In this document: positions 1-9,141 of the stretch, piece after piece
Layout: each line of letters begins with the position of its first letter
How positions within the stretch are numbered: position 1 is the stretch's first letter
DNA from: Plantago major
Taxonomy: Eukaryota > Streptophyta > Magnoliopsida > Lamiales > Plantaginaceae
Assembly: GCA_026545765.1 (NCBI GenBank)
Contig: JAIFAC010000472.1
Location: 26,691-90,690, forward strand
Direction of reading: 5' to 3'
DNA length: 64,000 nt
The notes under the pieces: model-generated
Told to the model about the DNA's origin: nothing
Seen by the model: only the letters and a program-made list of their open reading frames with translations
Database searches by the model: none
Made by a program: the position numbers and the translations under genes

Positions 1-223
1 CTTTCTTTCTATCCTTCGGTTTGTGGTCGATCGAAGAATCCGTTGGGACGTTTTTGGATCTGAGGATTTCGCCTCTGGATCTGCGATTTCCGCTTCAGCT
101 GATCATCTTCGAGTGGAAAGTAGGTATTTATAGCATCTTCTTGGTCATTTATGTTCTGAATTGTTGGTTGAGTAATGAATGTACAATTTCTACTTGTCTC
201 CTGGTCTTTATTAGGCATTCAAT
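1..223. other. unassigned leader-like sequence
   Basis: Pyrimidine-rich start followed by about 120 bases ending in a donor-like AAAG/TAGGT near position 120. It could be a 5' UTR exon of the decayed gene at 2085-3311, which lies downstream on the same strand, but no coding frame or direct link is visible. Positional inference only. Confidence 0.15.
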
Positions 224-888
224 GTGTCTGGTTCCTCATTAATGATGTGCTCTGTCGTTTCTTATGCTTGGGATGTGGACCATTAATGAGTTGTATTGAA
301 TGATTTTGTTTGAAAAGCCTTTTCACAAGATTCATTCAACAAGCCCAACATTACTGAAAAAAGCAAACCCTCCATGATTCTACTATAACAAAATCACATC
401 TTTATCACTATACCTTACTTCACCGCACACCTTCTTCCATATCGACAAGTGTCCGTTCCTCATTAATGATGTGCTCATTGCTTATTCTGATGTGGACAAT
501 TAATGAGTTGTATTGAATGATTTTGTTTGAAAAGCCTTTTCACAAGATTCATTCAACAAGCCCAACATTACTGAAAAAATCAAACCCTCCATGATTCTAC
601 TATAACAAAATCACATCTTTATCACTATACCTTACTTCACTGCACACCTTCTTCCATATCCTGACAAGTGTCTGGTTCCTCATTAATGATGTGCTCTGCC
701 GTTTCTTATGCTGATGTGGACCATTAATGAGTTGTATTGAATGATTTTGTTTGAAAAGCCTTTTCACAAGATTCATTCAACAAGCCCAACATTACTGAAA
801 AAATCAAACCCTCCATGATTCTACTATAACAAAATCACATCTTTATCACTATACCTTACTTCACTGCACACCTTCTTCCATATCCTGA
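224..888 (+). repeat. three-copy tandem repeat, ~220 bp unit
   Basis: Three near-identical units start at 224, 449 and 668 (spacings 225 and 219) and the array stops abruptly near 888. Each unit begins with GTTCCTCATTAATGATGTGC and ends with an ACACCTTCTTCCATATC tract. Differences are single substitutions and a few short indels, so the amplification is fairly recent. No coding frame runs through the unit. Confidence 0.9.
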
Positions 889-2084
889 CAATAAACACAA
901 TTTTGCTTCTTCTTCTGTACAATGTAGCTTTAGATAGACTAATACATAAAATAAATCTTGACTTGTGTATCTTCTTCCATCTTTTGATGTTGTTTCATGA
1001 ATTTGGTTTTAACCTTAATATATAAGCCTATTGCTTGCTACAATTTGTCGAAATAACCTCTGAAAGTTTGGAATTCGAAAGTTTGGACCTTTTGAGCTTC
1101 TCAAGTGGTAATCAAAGCCGAAAAAGGTAATCTTTTTAGGCCCTTCTTTTTTTGAGCTTATTTTCTTGGTACTTTTTCTTATTGTGTTTGTATGTACAGT
1201 CTGTCCACAAGTGGGAATTATGGCATTACTTCCTGTTGACAGTATAGTGTTGTGAGGTTTGGTTAGAGAAGGAGATTTGTCTGTTGAGAGAATATAGGAG
1301 AAAGAAGTAGTTTTTGGTTTTACCATTTGGAAGCAATTGATTGTGATTGTATACTTTCTTGAGTTTGCTAGTTTGCCTTAAACTGGCCACATACATATAC
1401 TAGTTTTGCACATTTTACATGCCCCGATAACCGATATCGTGTACATTCTTCTTTAGGAATTTGTGTCTGACATTCTCATTCCTATCATATCACTAAGGAA
1501 CTTCCTGATTGTATTGTGAGCATATGTGATTTTGAAAAATTCCACCATGACATTGTTCAAGGTGTAAAGCTGTAGCTTATTCCTTTTCATTTGGCATCAA
1601 GGTGTGGTGGAGAAAGAGTTTCTATCTACTGGTGTTCTTTCCGAGGTGGAGGCGTGCATCATTTTTGTTGTTTGTTTGTTTTCAAGTTGACACTTGATTT
1701 AGATTATGGTTGCTAGCGAGTATATTCATGGAGAACCACCATCTGCTTGCTGTTAGCTAAAATGAAGAACTCACAGGTTTTGTTACTTATCTATGCAATT
1801 TTGTGCACTGTTTCATTCATAAAGTTTGCATAAGTTGGTTTTATGTCAGTTGATGTATGAATAAGTCTTTTGTTAATCTACCATTCATCAATGACTAAGA
1901 AAATTCAGAAAAAATGAGGAAATAATATTTGGTAAGAGATTGCAATTTATGCTCACAATAATTGGAAAATGAATTTAGGACAGAGTTATCTTTGGTTCTG
2001 TTCAAATAACGTTTTATTTATTTTTGGAAGTAATCACAGTTTACTCACTTTCCTTTCATGGATGGCATGAAAAACATTTTACAG
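889..2084. other. intergenic or intronic, nothing recognised
   Basis: About 1.2 kb of ordinary AT-rich sequence with T-rich tracts. No conserved coding frame, RNA gene or repeat was recognised. If the pseudogene at 2085 has an upstream UTR exon, this would be its intron, ending at the TTTTACAG acceptor at 2084. Confidence 0.3.
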
Positions 2085-2298
2085 GGTAATCAAAACTCTC
2101 ACGACGTAAAGCCGAATCATGTTTCACATGACTCCCATGCACACGGAGCTGCCTAACAATGCCGTAGATACTAGGGGTGATCATAAAATCCGAAATCCGA
2201 AAATCTAATTCGATCCGATGTATTCGGATCGGATTATGATATTTTAGATCCGAAGGTTTTCGGATTAATCCGATCCGATCCGTTGGATTTTAGAATTA

Positions 2299-2330
<32 letters not shown>

Positions 2331-3311
2331 GACATAGCCTTGGTTTAGATTCCTCATTTTATGAGAAGTTCTAATTTGAATTGTAGAGCCTTCATCATGG
2401 AAAAACTACTCCGGGAAGAAAAGCAATCTACCCTAGTTTTTTAGAACAGTTCGCTGGATAATTTGCTATAAGAATCACCATTATCGTTTCTATTTATATA
2501 TAGTCTGAAATATTTTATTTTGGTGGAAATAGAAAACGAAGGTTAAAAAGGAAGTAACCCTTGAATATTATTTATTAATAAATAGTTAGGTTACGAAAAT
2601 AGGACATACTACACCTAGTAGAATACTATATATATATATGTACATACATACATATATATGTATATATTCCCCCTTATATATACACCTAGTAGAATACTAG
2701 TCGTTATTCTAGAACATGAACTCCAAACTTTTCAGATTATTGCTTTGACTCAAGAACTCATGAACTTTATTTTGTTTATTTTGAATGTAAAACCATCAAC
2801 TAAGATTTAATTTGGCACGTAAACGCTATTTCGTGCTTTTTTTAATTAAAGTTCGGATTATTTGGATTAAATCCAATCCAATCCGAACTTTTTCGGATTA
2901 ATCCGAAATCCGATCCGATCGTTCGGATCGAATTTCGGATTGAGACTTTAGTGATCCGAAACTTCGGATTGATCCGAACTTCGGATCGGATTGGATCGGA
3001 TTAATCCGAACGTGCACCCCTAGTAGATACTCCCATACTTGACTCTGGTTCAGCTTCAGCAACAAGTAATGACAACAGAAAAATCTCCCGTGAGGATATT
3101 GAACTCGTGAGGATTATCTTAGTTCATTTACATTCTTCCTTCAAGTCTAGGTAGGAATCTTGTAACCTGCATAGTTTATTGATTCCGGAACTCAATCTGC
3201 TGTAGGTTCAGAATTTGATTGAACGATGTTTGCAATTGTATATGAGTAAAGACGAAGTTGTAAAGACTCTACTTAATCATGCTAAATTAGATCCTGGGTT
3301 CACAACATTAG
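2085..3311 (+). pseudogene. small conserved plant protein gene, split by a hAT MITE and 3'-truncated
   Basis: Two exons of a short plant protein family of unknown function can be read; Arabidopsis annotations have mislabelled it angiotensin-converting enzyme 2. The first exon runs 2085-2171, is interrupted by a transposon at 2172-3022 and resumes 3031-3106, encoding a Ser/Asn-rich stretch ending in REDIEL. The second exon (3206-3311, after a GTGAGG...TGTAG intron) continues in phase with VQNLIERCLQLYMSKDEVV and DPGFTTL, then a GTAGG donor. The next family exon, expected to carry a WQKLEEEN-type motif, is not found downstream. Near 2151 the frame also shifts, with a TAA in the upstream frame. 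Transposon in an exon, frameshift and missing 3' exon together make a functional product unlikely. Family assignment is from recalled motif similarity. Confidence 0.7.
2172..3022. mobile_element. non-autonomous hAT-type MITE
   Basis: Terminal inverted repeats TAGGGGTG (2172-2179) and CACCCCTA (3015-3022) are flanked by an exact 8-bp target duplication GTAGATAC at 2164-2171 and 3023-3030. An 8-bp duplication with such termini is the signature of the hAT superfamily. Both subterminal regions are packed with ATCCGAA/CGGAT motifs in both orientations, the usual arrangement of transposase-binding repeats. The 851-bp interior has a (TA)n run near 2306-2330 and no transposase frame. It lies inside an exon of the host gene. 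Confidence 0.9.
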
Positions 3312-4109
3312 GTAGGTAACTTCAACTTATTGAACTACATCTATGTTCTATCTGTGTAGCTGGCTGCTCAAAGCCTTTGTTCCCCTTGTCGATAATTGTA
3401 CTTTCTCAACCTAAGTTGTCGTATTTCCAACCAATTGGTTGCTGGCTTTATGCGTAATTAAGACTTTGATTCCTACCTATTTTCATATGTTTCGTAGGAG
3501 TACGAATGTGTAACAAAAAATAGCTTTGAAGCTCTCGATTATGATTAAGAACGTTTCGACTTATGATTATTGGTTTTGTTATGTTTCATTTCTATTAAAT
3601 ACAAGTTATGTTTTTTCAACCCATCAAAACAATACCAATCAAAGCAATGTACGTAAAAAAGTGCATGTACAATAGACAAGTAATAGTAAGGGTAAAACAA
3701 CACTTTTGCTCAAAATCAATTCTACATGACATGACTAAGCGCACAAGTACAAATGCTACCAATCAAACTATGCAAACAACGTTTTTGCACTAAACGAGTG
3801 CAAAAACGTCCACCAATCAAGTGCATTTCCGCTGAGCAAAATCTCTAGAATTGCAACTTTCACCAAAGTGCAATAATTTAATGGTTGACCCGAAATTGCA
3901 CCTTCCTCTACCAATCGGGCCCTTACTGAGCTGTAAAAAATGCACCACCACAATCTTTATTTATTCTACATTGATCCCAACAAAAATTTCTTAAGTTGAT
4001 GGGAAAAGATCTTGGTATTAGAGTCCAACTAGAACGGTGTGTTGTTAGGGAGTGGCTGGTACGGTGTATTTTGGGTTTTTAATGGTTTATTGAGAAGAAA
4101 TTAATTGCT
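3312..4109. other. intergenic, possible degraded repeat
   Basis: No gene recognised. From about 3628 to 3920 a CCAATC motif recurs four times (near 3632, 3759, 3811 and 3910) around a perfect 12-bp inverted repeat (3780-3791 and 3797-3808, 5-base loop). This suggests a decayed MITE, but no terminal repeats or target duplication could be paired. Confidence 0.3.
3780..3808. repeat. perfect short inverted repeat
   Basis: CGTTTTTGCACT, five bases, then AGTGCAAAAACG: a perfect 12-bp stem. It is central to the CCAATC-containing region and may be the middle of an old foldback element. Confidence 0.6.
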
Positions 4110-4690
4110 TGTGTTATACTGTAATGAAACGTCACTATCCAAGGATTGAAACAAATCGAATCAAAAACACTAAACGACTTATTGTGGGTCGGTTACAACG
4201 GATAAAACCGACCTATATCAACTTCTCAAATCTCAAACAAAGGAGGATATACCGACCTACAAGTCCAATATCCGACTTCTACAACAGGTACAAGCCTGGA
4301 CCTCAAATAGTGATTCAAGATCCCGTAATATCCGACCACGGTCGCTTAATGACATGATTCCTAATTTAATGATCCTGCTCTCGAATTGCCTATAAATAGA
4401 ACTCATTCTCTTCAGTTCAAAGTAAGTCATTTATTGCATCTCAACCATATTTATCAAAAGAAGAGTACTACTCTCAGTTGAATCACTACCCGGTTTGTCC
4501 AAGGCAGACCGGGCTTAAAGAGGTCTAACCCTCGCTTTTCTTAGCAGTTCAGGCACTTCCGAAGAGCTAAGGCGCGGTATCCGAATCATTTAATTTTACC
4601 TCAAACTTGGTAGTAGTAATTTTAGTCAGTCAAAAACATATCTCGTTGTCCCCGTGAAAAATACGGGCTTTGATAAAAAAAAATACAATT
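4110..4690 (+). mobile_element. possible solo LTR fragment
   Basis: The stretch has LTR-like architecture: a TG-rich start near 4111, a TATA box in CCTATAAATAGAAC at about 4391, a leader with a small GC-rich hairpin (CCCGGTTTG/CAGACCGGG near 4491-4515) and a terminator-like end near 4660-4680. No matching target duplication, primer-binding site or coding domain was found, so this is promoter-like architecture only. Confidence 0.25.
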
Positions 4691-4852
4691 GACAGCGTGT
4701 TCCAGAATCACTGGTCTAAGTAGTGATTCCGAAATCACCCGTCAAATGCGTTTTCCATGGTCATGTTGATTGACGGAACTGCCCTGAATTTTGGAAAGAA
4801 TTGTGTGGCCGTGAAACAGGAACAAATCAAAAGCGAATTAACTTTAAAAAAC

Positions 4853-5004
4853 CTAACTGATTGTCAATTCACGAGATAGCAAGTCGGAATACTTCTTAGC
4901 TGCCAGTCTAGCTTCTCGCTCGAGCTCTCCAACATCAATTTCCCCTTCCAAATCGTCCTCCGACTCTTCATCGATTTCGGTTTCTAGCTCGTCATCCGAT
5001 TCAG
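4853..5004 (-). pseudogene. 3' coding fragment with acidic, basic-ended tail
   Basis: Read on the minus strand, an AG-acceptor near 5004 is followed by an open frame of about 50 codons: an acidic block (ESDDELETEIDEESEDD), then GELEREARLAAKKYSDLLSR and a TAG stop at 4853-4855. It looks like the last exon of a real protein rather than chance sequence, but I cannot name the family. No companion exons were found nearby. The intron-like sequence just upstream (5003-5052) is repeated at 10049-10100. Confidence 0.45.
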
Positions 5005-5052
5005 CTTATGCTCTACATGTTCATCTAGTAAATTATGCATTTTTCAGAGAAT
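5003..5052 (+). repeat. ~50-bp dispersed repeat, copy 1
   Basis: CAGCTTATGCTCTACATGTT and the next ~30 bases recur, with a few differences, at 10049-10100 inside the large third intron of the DUF1499 gene. Both lie next to coding exons on the minus strand, so a duplicated gene fragment is possible. Confidence 0.6.
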
Positions 5053-6099
5053 TGGGGAGTGTGATGGTGACATTTTCTCCCCTTTCTTTCAAGTTTTTTC
5101 AACCACCGGTGGTTGTACGTATTGTGTTCTTCGTGTTTCGTCTACAAAATGTTCGACATAATGCCTCAATGAATGCCTGACGCAGAGGTTTATAACCTTT
5201 TGATTTTGCGCAAATATCTCATAACACATCCTCTGATAATGCCACTTTTTAATATGTAAAGAATGGCGTGCTTATACGAAAATTTATTTAATAGACATAA
5301 GTTTTACGAGCGCGTGTTTAAAGGATGTGAATAATATTGGTAAAATAGATAAAGAATAAATATAATCCGTTACTTTGTTGGTGTATATTCAAGTAGAAGG
5401 GATGAATAATACGTAGAATGAAAGTATAAGACATGGTGAATAATGTAGAAAGATGATGAGTATGTTGAGTTCTACTTTTTGACGTTATGTTCGGATATCC
5501 GAAATTGAATATATACATGCAAATTCGTGAAATTTGATTCAAATGGAAACAAGATCACTTAATTGCCAAACTAGAGAGATTTGAGATAAAAATTGTGCCA
5601 CATTGAGAGATGGGTAGGATTCCTAAAAAGGTCTACGGGATATTTTAATGGCATTTCGTCATTTCATGCTTTAAGTCGTAAATACATTTCATAACGCGCG
5701 ATTTAATTCTCACCAGTAGCAAAGTGCGTTGAACACATATCAAAAACACATCCACAAACTCCCACCAAACGATATATTTTTCGGTCAACACCTCCTAAAT
5801 ACACACTAAAACACGTGTGGGCTTTACATCTATATTTTAACCAACTAAAACACACTTCACTACCAATCACTTCCTTTTCTTTTTTTGTGGTAATTTATTC
5901 TTAAAGTGTCACTCTCAATCATCTTACCTATAAAGAAACCTGCACAAGACATGTGCAGAAAGTTTGCTTGTTAACTGAACTAATGGCAATAAGATTGCAA
6001 TCAAGACAAAGAAAACAAGTAACAATTCACAAACTGAAGATAGTCATGACCAGTGTTGCAATCTTTTTTGGATATTTGATGTTTTAAATCTATATGCAG
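5053..6099. other. intergenic and probable 5' region of the next gene
   Basis: No feature recognised in 5053-5940. A short ATG-started frame at 5983 just upstream of the acceptor at 6099 might belong to a first exon of the zinc-fold gene, but it ends within about 30 codons and is not supported by homology. Confidence 0.25.
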
Positions 6100-6912
6100 T
6101 ACCATGGCAAGAGAGATAAAGAAGAATATTATATTTTCCGCCAACTTGAAAATGTCAATATTCTTGATTCGGGAACAAGACTACAATTTGTTTTGTGCAA
6201 ACATTGTAATTCGGATCTCGGTATCAAATGGACTGAAGCAGACCGTATTATAACGTTAGCAGAGAAAGTTAAGAAGCCTGAATTGCTGCAAATGATTCGA
6301 CTAAACACCAACTCAGAAAAGCAGTTGAATAGATTCATTGATGAGGGTGAGGAGCTTGTATGTGTATGTGCTGCTACTAATTGCCACATCCCAATAGCAA
6401 ACTTTGATAATATGGTCGGTGGAAAGGACAACATATACCGTATCTTCCTAGATGGGTAAGATGACTACTGCTTTCTTTGCTAAATTTATATTGAAAAAGA
6501 GTTTAAAAATTGACAAATTTTGTGATGCAGGGTTTTTAACACCACCCCTGTAGCCTATTCAATCATTAACAGAAAAACAACACTATCGTTCATGATATGT
6601 GGAGGATGCAGCAGGGACCTAGGCTTGAAAATGGTGACTGGGGGTTGTGGAAGTACTTTTACTCCTCTTTCGCTCTAACATCATGCTCCCCATAGACGAG
6701 CTCCCAAAATGGGCACAAAGAGAAGTGAAGAACCGGATGTAAGCCAAGAAGAGGAGGGCCAGAAGTCTGTGGGTTTTGGAGATGAAGAAGAGGGACAAAA
6801 GTCCGTAGGTTCTGGAGATGAAGAAGAGGATGCAGAAAGTGAAGGGGAAATGTCGTCGAGTGGAGATGAAGAAGAGGAGGACAATGACATCGACGATGGC
6901 GCGTATAAATGA
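6100..6912 (+). CDS. Yippee/Mis18-like zinc-fold protein with acidic tail (in-frame stop)
   Basis: Exon 6100-6455 follows an ATGCAG acceptor and ends at a GG/GTAAG donor; exon 6531 onward continues in frame. The protein has paired Cys motifs: LCKHCNSDLG in the first half, then CVCAATNC, and about 60 residues later ICGGCSRDLG. A Cys-x2-Cys ... Cys-x2-Cys pattern with DLG after the last pair is typical of the beta-tent zinc fold (Yippee, Mis18, CULT). The assignment is by pattern, not full homology. A TAA at 6676-6678 ends the frame, yet the same frame continues for 77 codons to 6912 as a low-complexity acidic tail with a duplicated EEEGQKSVG unit, unlike random intergenic sequence. The 5' exon that should supply the start codon is not identified. 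It may be a gene recently broken by one nonsense mutation, or a shorter protein with tail-derived 3' UTR. Confidence 0.5.
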
Positions 6913-6960
6913 GAAGCTACATCATGCACTATATTACAGAATGTAAAGTAGCAATGTACA

Positions 6961-7054
6961 TACAGTATACAGGCACCATATGTCATGATATAGTACTGAT
7001 TCTTTTCTAGGCCTACTAGACCTACAGTATACAGGCACCATATGTCATGATATA
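6961..7054 (+). repeat. 32-bp direct repeat, 62-bp spacing
   Basis: TACAGTATACAGGCACCATA and the next 12 bases occur at 6961-6992 and again at 7023-7054, in the probable 3' UTR of the zinc-fold gene. It is a local tandem duplication. Confidence 0.85.
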
Positions 7055-7596
7055 TGTAACTTGTCGGGTTTCAGTACTCTGTTTTTAGATTAATTCTTTG
7101 AGTTCTTATGTTAGAGTTTAACTTTGAAGGGCCTCTTTTCCTTAACAAGAACCTTACATTCTAGGACTTGAAAATGAGGTTTTCCATCACTTGGCTAAAC
7201 GCACAGTGCTTTCTTTTGAGGGTTAATACTTTCGGTGTCTGATGTAATTGTCTTTGCTTATTTGGCTTTTGAAATGAAGTTATGTTTCTGGAAAAAAAAA
7301 AGGTATTCAATTCGAAGCGAATGGCATTTGTTAGAGTAGAACTTAGAATTACCATGAAACTCTGTAACAGTCATGTTAACAATCTTGATTTGAATCAACA
7401 TCCTTTTTATTTTTTCTTGATTTCTTTTATTGGTCAGTTGATAGTTGTTTTATAGAGTTGAAATTGAGAATTTGGTATGTCTTTTCTTGTATTTGCACTA
7501 GTGCAGTAGACATCATTAGTTTGAACAGAAAGAAGTGGTGTACTGGATTTGTATGGTGCCTCTTATGATACTGCTAAGTTTTTTTTTTTGCTTCTA
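7055..7596. other. intergenic; possible primer-binding site near 7556
   Basis: No gene recognised. On the minus strand near 7573-7556 a GTATCA..AGAGG string resembles a degraded initiator-tRNA-Met primer-binding site, placed just inside the LTR that ends at 7597. Confidence 0.3.
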
Positions 7597-7901
7597 TGTA
7601 ACTAGCTAGAACAGAGTGTGTAAGAAGAGTAGTATTGAGAGCTAGAAAGTTTGCAAGAATGCTTGAATGCTTGTATTTGCTTGATGATCCAAAATGGAAT
7701 GGCCAAAGGCCTATATATACACAACCACCTCTTTAAGGAATGGTGGAGATCCTTCTAGGTCCTTCTACCAAATTTTCTATCTACAAGCCTTTCTATATAA
7801 TCTTCTACAATATACAAAACATTCTAGAGAATGTTTAAGCTCCCATGGATTTGAGTATTGCAAGTATTGGGCTTGGGCCGCAAGAGTGTTGGACCATGAC
7901 A
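7597..7901 (-). mobile_element. short LTR (copia-like), minus strand
   Basis: Read on the minus strand the segment begins TGTCATGGTCC and ends TAGTTACA, with a TATATATAGGCC promoter-like box about 200 bases in. It is followed by a degraded PBS-like string, as expected for a 5' LTR. No target duplication was found: the right end abuts glycosyltransferase coding sequence and the other side is intergenic, so a deletion probably removed one junction. Confidence 0.45.
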
Positions 7902-8450
7902 GATGCACAATGTTTGTCCAAACATATATACGATTGGTCCACTCCATGCACATTTGAAAACCAAACTAGCTATAAAAGCAACAGAACCGCCTAAATTTTC
8001 AAGCAGTTTGTGGAAAGAAGACTGGACATGTATGACATGGCTTCATGACCAACCATTGAAGTCTGTGATCTATGTTAGCTTTGGGAGTCTAGCTTTGATG
8101 ACGAATGGTCAGCATATGGAATTTTGTCATGGTTTGGTAAATAGTGGTCAGAGTTTTTTATGGGTCATAAGTCCGGATGCCCTTCCCAACAAGAACTGGA
8201 AGAGTCAACTTCCTTCAGATATATTTGAAGGAATGACTCAACGAGGGTGCATTGTTGAGTGGGCCCCACAAGAGGACGTTTTGTCTCATCGAGCAGTTGG
8301 GGGTTCTTCACTCACAGTGGATGGAACTCAACACTGGAGACCGTCTATGAGGGTGCACGACTATGGTATGTTGGCCATATTTCGTTGATCATCAAGTCAA
8401 TAGTAGATGAGTCCGTCTTGCGAAAGACCCCTATATATAGGAAAGTCCCG
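7902..8450 (+). pseudogene. UDP-glycosyltransferase fragment (family 1)
   Basis: Only the C-terminal half of a plant UGT remains. From 7903 the frame reads NIYTIGPLHAHLKTKLA, then CMTWLHDQP, VIYVSFGSLA and FLWVISPDALP. The PSPG donor-sugar box starts as WAPQEDVLSHRAVGG near 8261; a frameshift near 8305 puts FFTHSGWNSTLETVYEGA in another frame, and a second shift near 8360 precedes VCWPYF and a stop. The N-terminal acceptor domain is missing and coding begins directly at the LTR boundary. The motif spelling fits UGT85-type enzymes. Truncation plus two frameshifts make it non-functional. Confidence 0.85.
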
Positions 8451-8461
8451 AAAGTAACTTC

Positions 8462-8700
8462 AAATGTTAAAACTAGACAATTATACATTTTTTCTCGACT
8501 TGATTTTTTTATGGTTTTTCGCGGATCTTTTGACCCGGATTCATTAAAAACGGGTCAAGTATAATGTAAAAACTAGACAATATAATGTAAAAACTAGATC
8601 ACTGAGTAAATTTCTGGATAAGTAATAAAACTAGACAATTCATTTACAAAACTAGACAATTCAGTTACAAAACTAGACAATATCATCATCAATTCAAAAA
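8462..8700 (+). repeat. degenerate AACTAGACAAT repeats
   Basis: The motif AAACTAGACAATT recurs at least six times with variable spacers. The same motif, in long arrays, fills both arms of the foldback element at 39865-53719, so this is probably an isolated remnant of the same family. Confidence 0.65.
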
Positions 8701-8702
8701 CA

Positions 8703-8915
8703 CTAATTTTTCTTTGATTGCTTTAGTTTCTTCAGAGCATTCTTCTTCAAATCATCGAAAGCTTCAGAACAAAACTCGACTAAGATGTACGATTCTGGTT
8801 CGAATGAACCAACAATGTGGTCTACACGCCCACACCTAAGAAAGTAATTGTTGGTACTAGAGCAAACTCCAAGTGTGTGATCAAACTTGTTATGTGGTAA
8901 TTTATTTATAGCCAC
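8703..8915 (-). other. short unidentified open frame
   Basis: A 70-codon minus-strand frame ending in a lysine-rich tail (LKKLKQSKKN), with DHIVGSFEPESYILVEF in the middle. Composition looks protein-like, but no family is recognised and it sits beside transposon-derived repeats, so it may be a transposon fragment. Confidence 0.2.
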
Positions 8916-9141
8916 ACATGATGACTTGTGGTTTTTCCTAGTATTACCCCCATGTTTTGTACTTGCATTGTGTTCATGAATCTGGAAAATGTGTACTGGT
9001 AGTGTGTCAAATTATGTCGATTACAGCAAACAAAATTAAAACCAATGGTGGTCAATCAGGTGATGTTAATGTTCAAGCTATAGTTCCAGTGAAATTAGTC
9101 AGAATTTTCCATTCTTGATCATTATTCTGGTAAGAGCTCAA
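8916..9141. other. 3' flank of the DUF1499 gene
   Basis: Presumed 3' UTR and intergenic sequence of the minus-strand gene whose stop is at 9142-9144. No other feature. Confidence 0.4.

Noticed and set aside
1015..1326. 103-codon minus-strand frame
   Set aside because: Composition typical of the complement of T-rich intergenic sequence; no domain, no splice context.
6676..6678. Programmed stop-codon readthrough
   Set aside because: TAA followed by CAT is not one of the known plant readthrough contexts; nonsense mutation is simpler.
7694..7957. 87-codon frame upstream of the UGT pseudogene
   Set aside because: Lies inside the LTR; the readable UGT frame starts after it.
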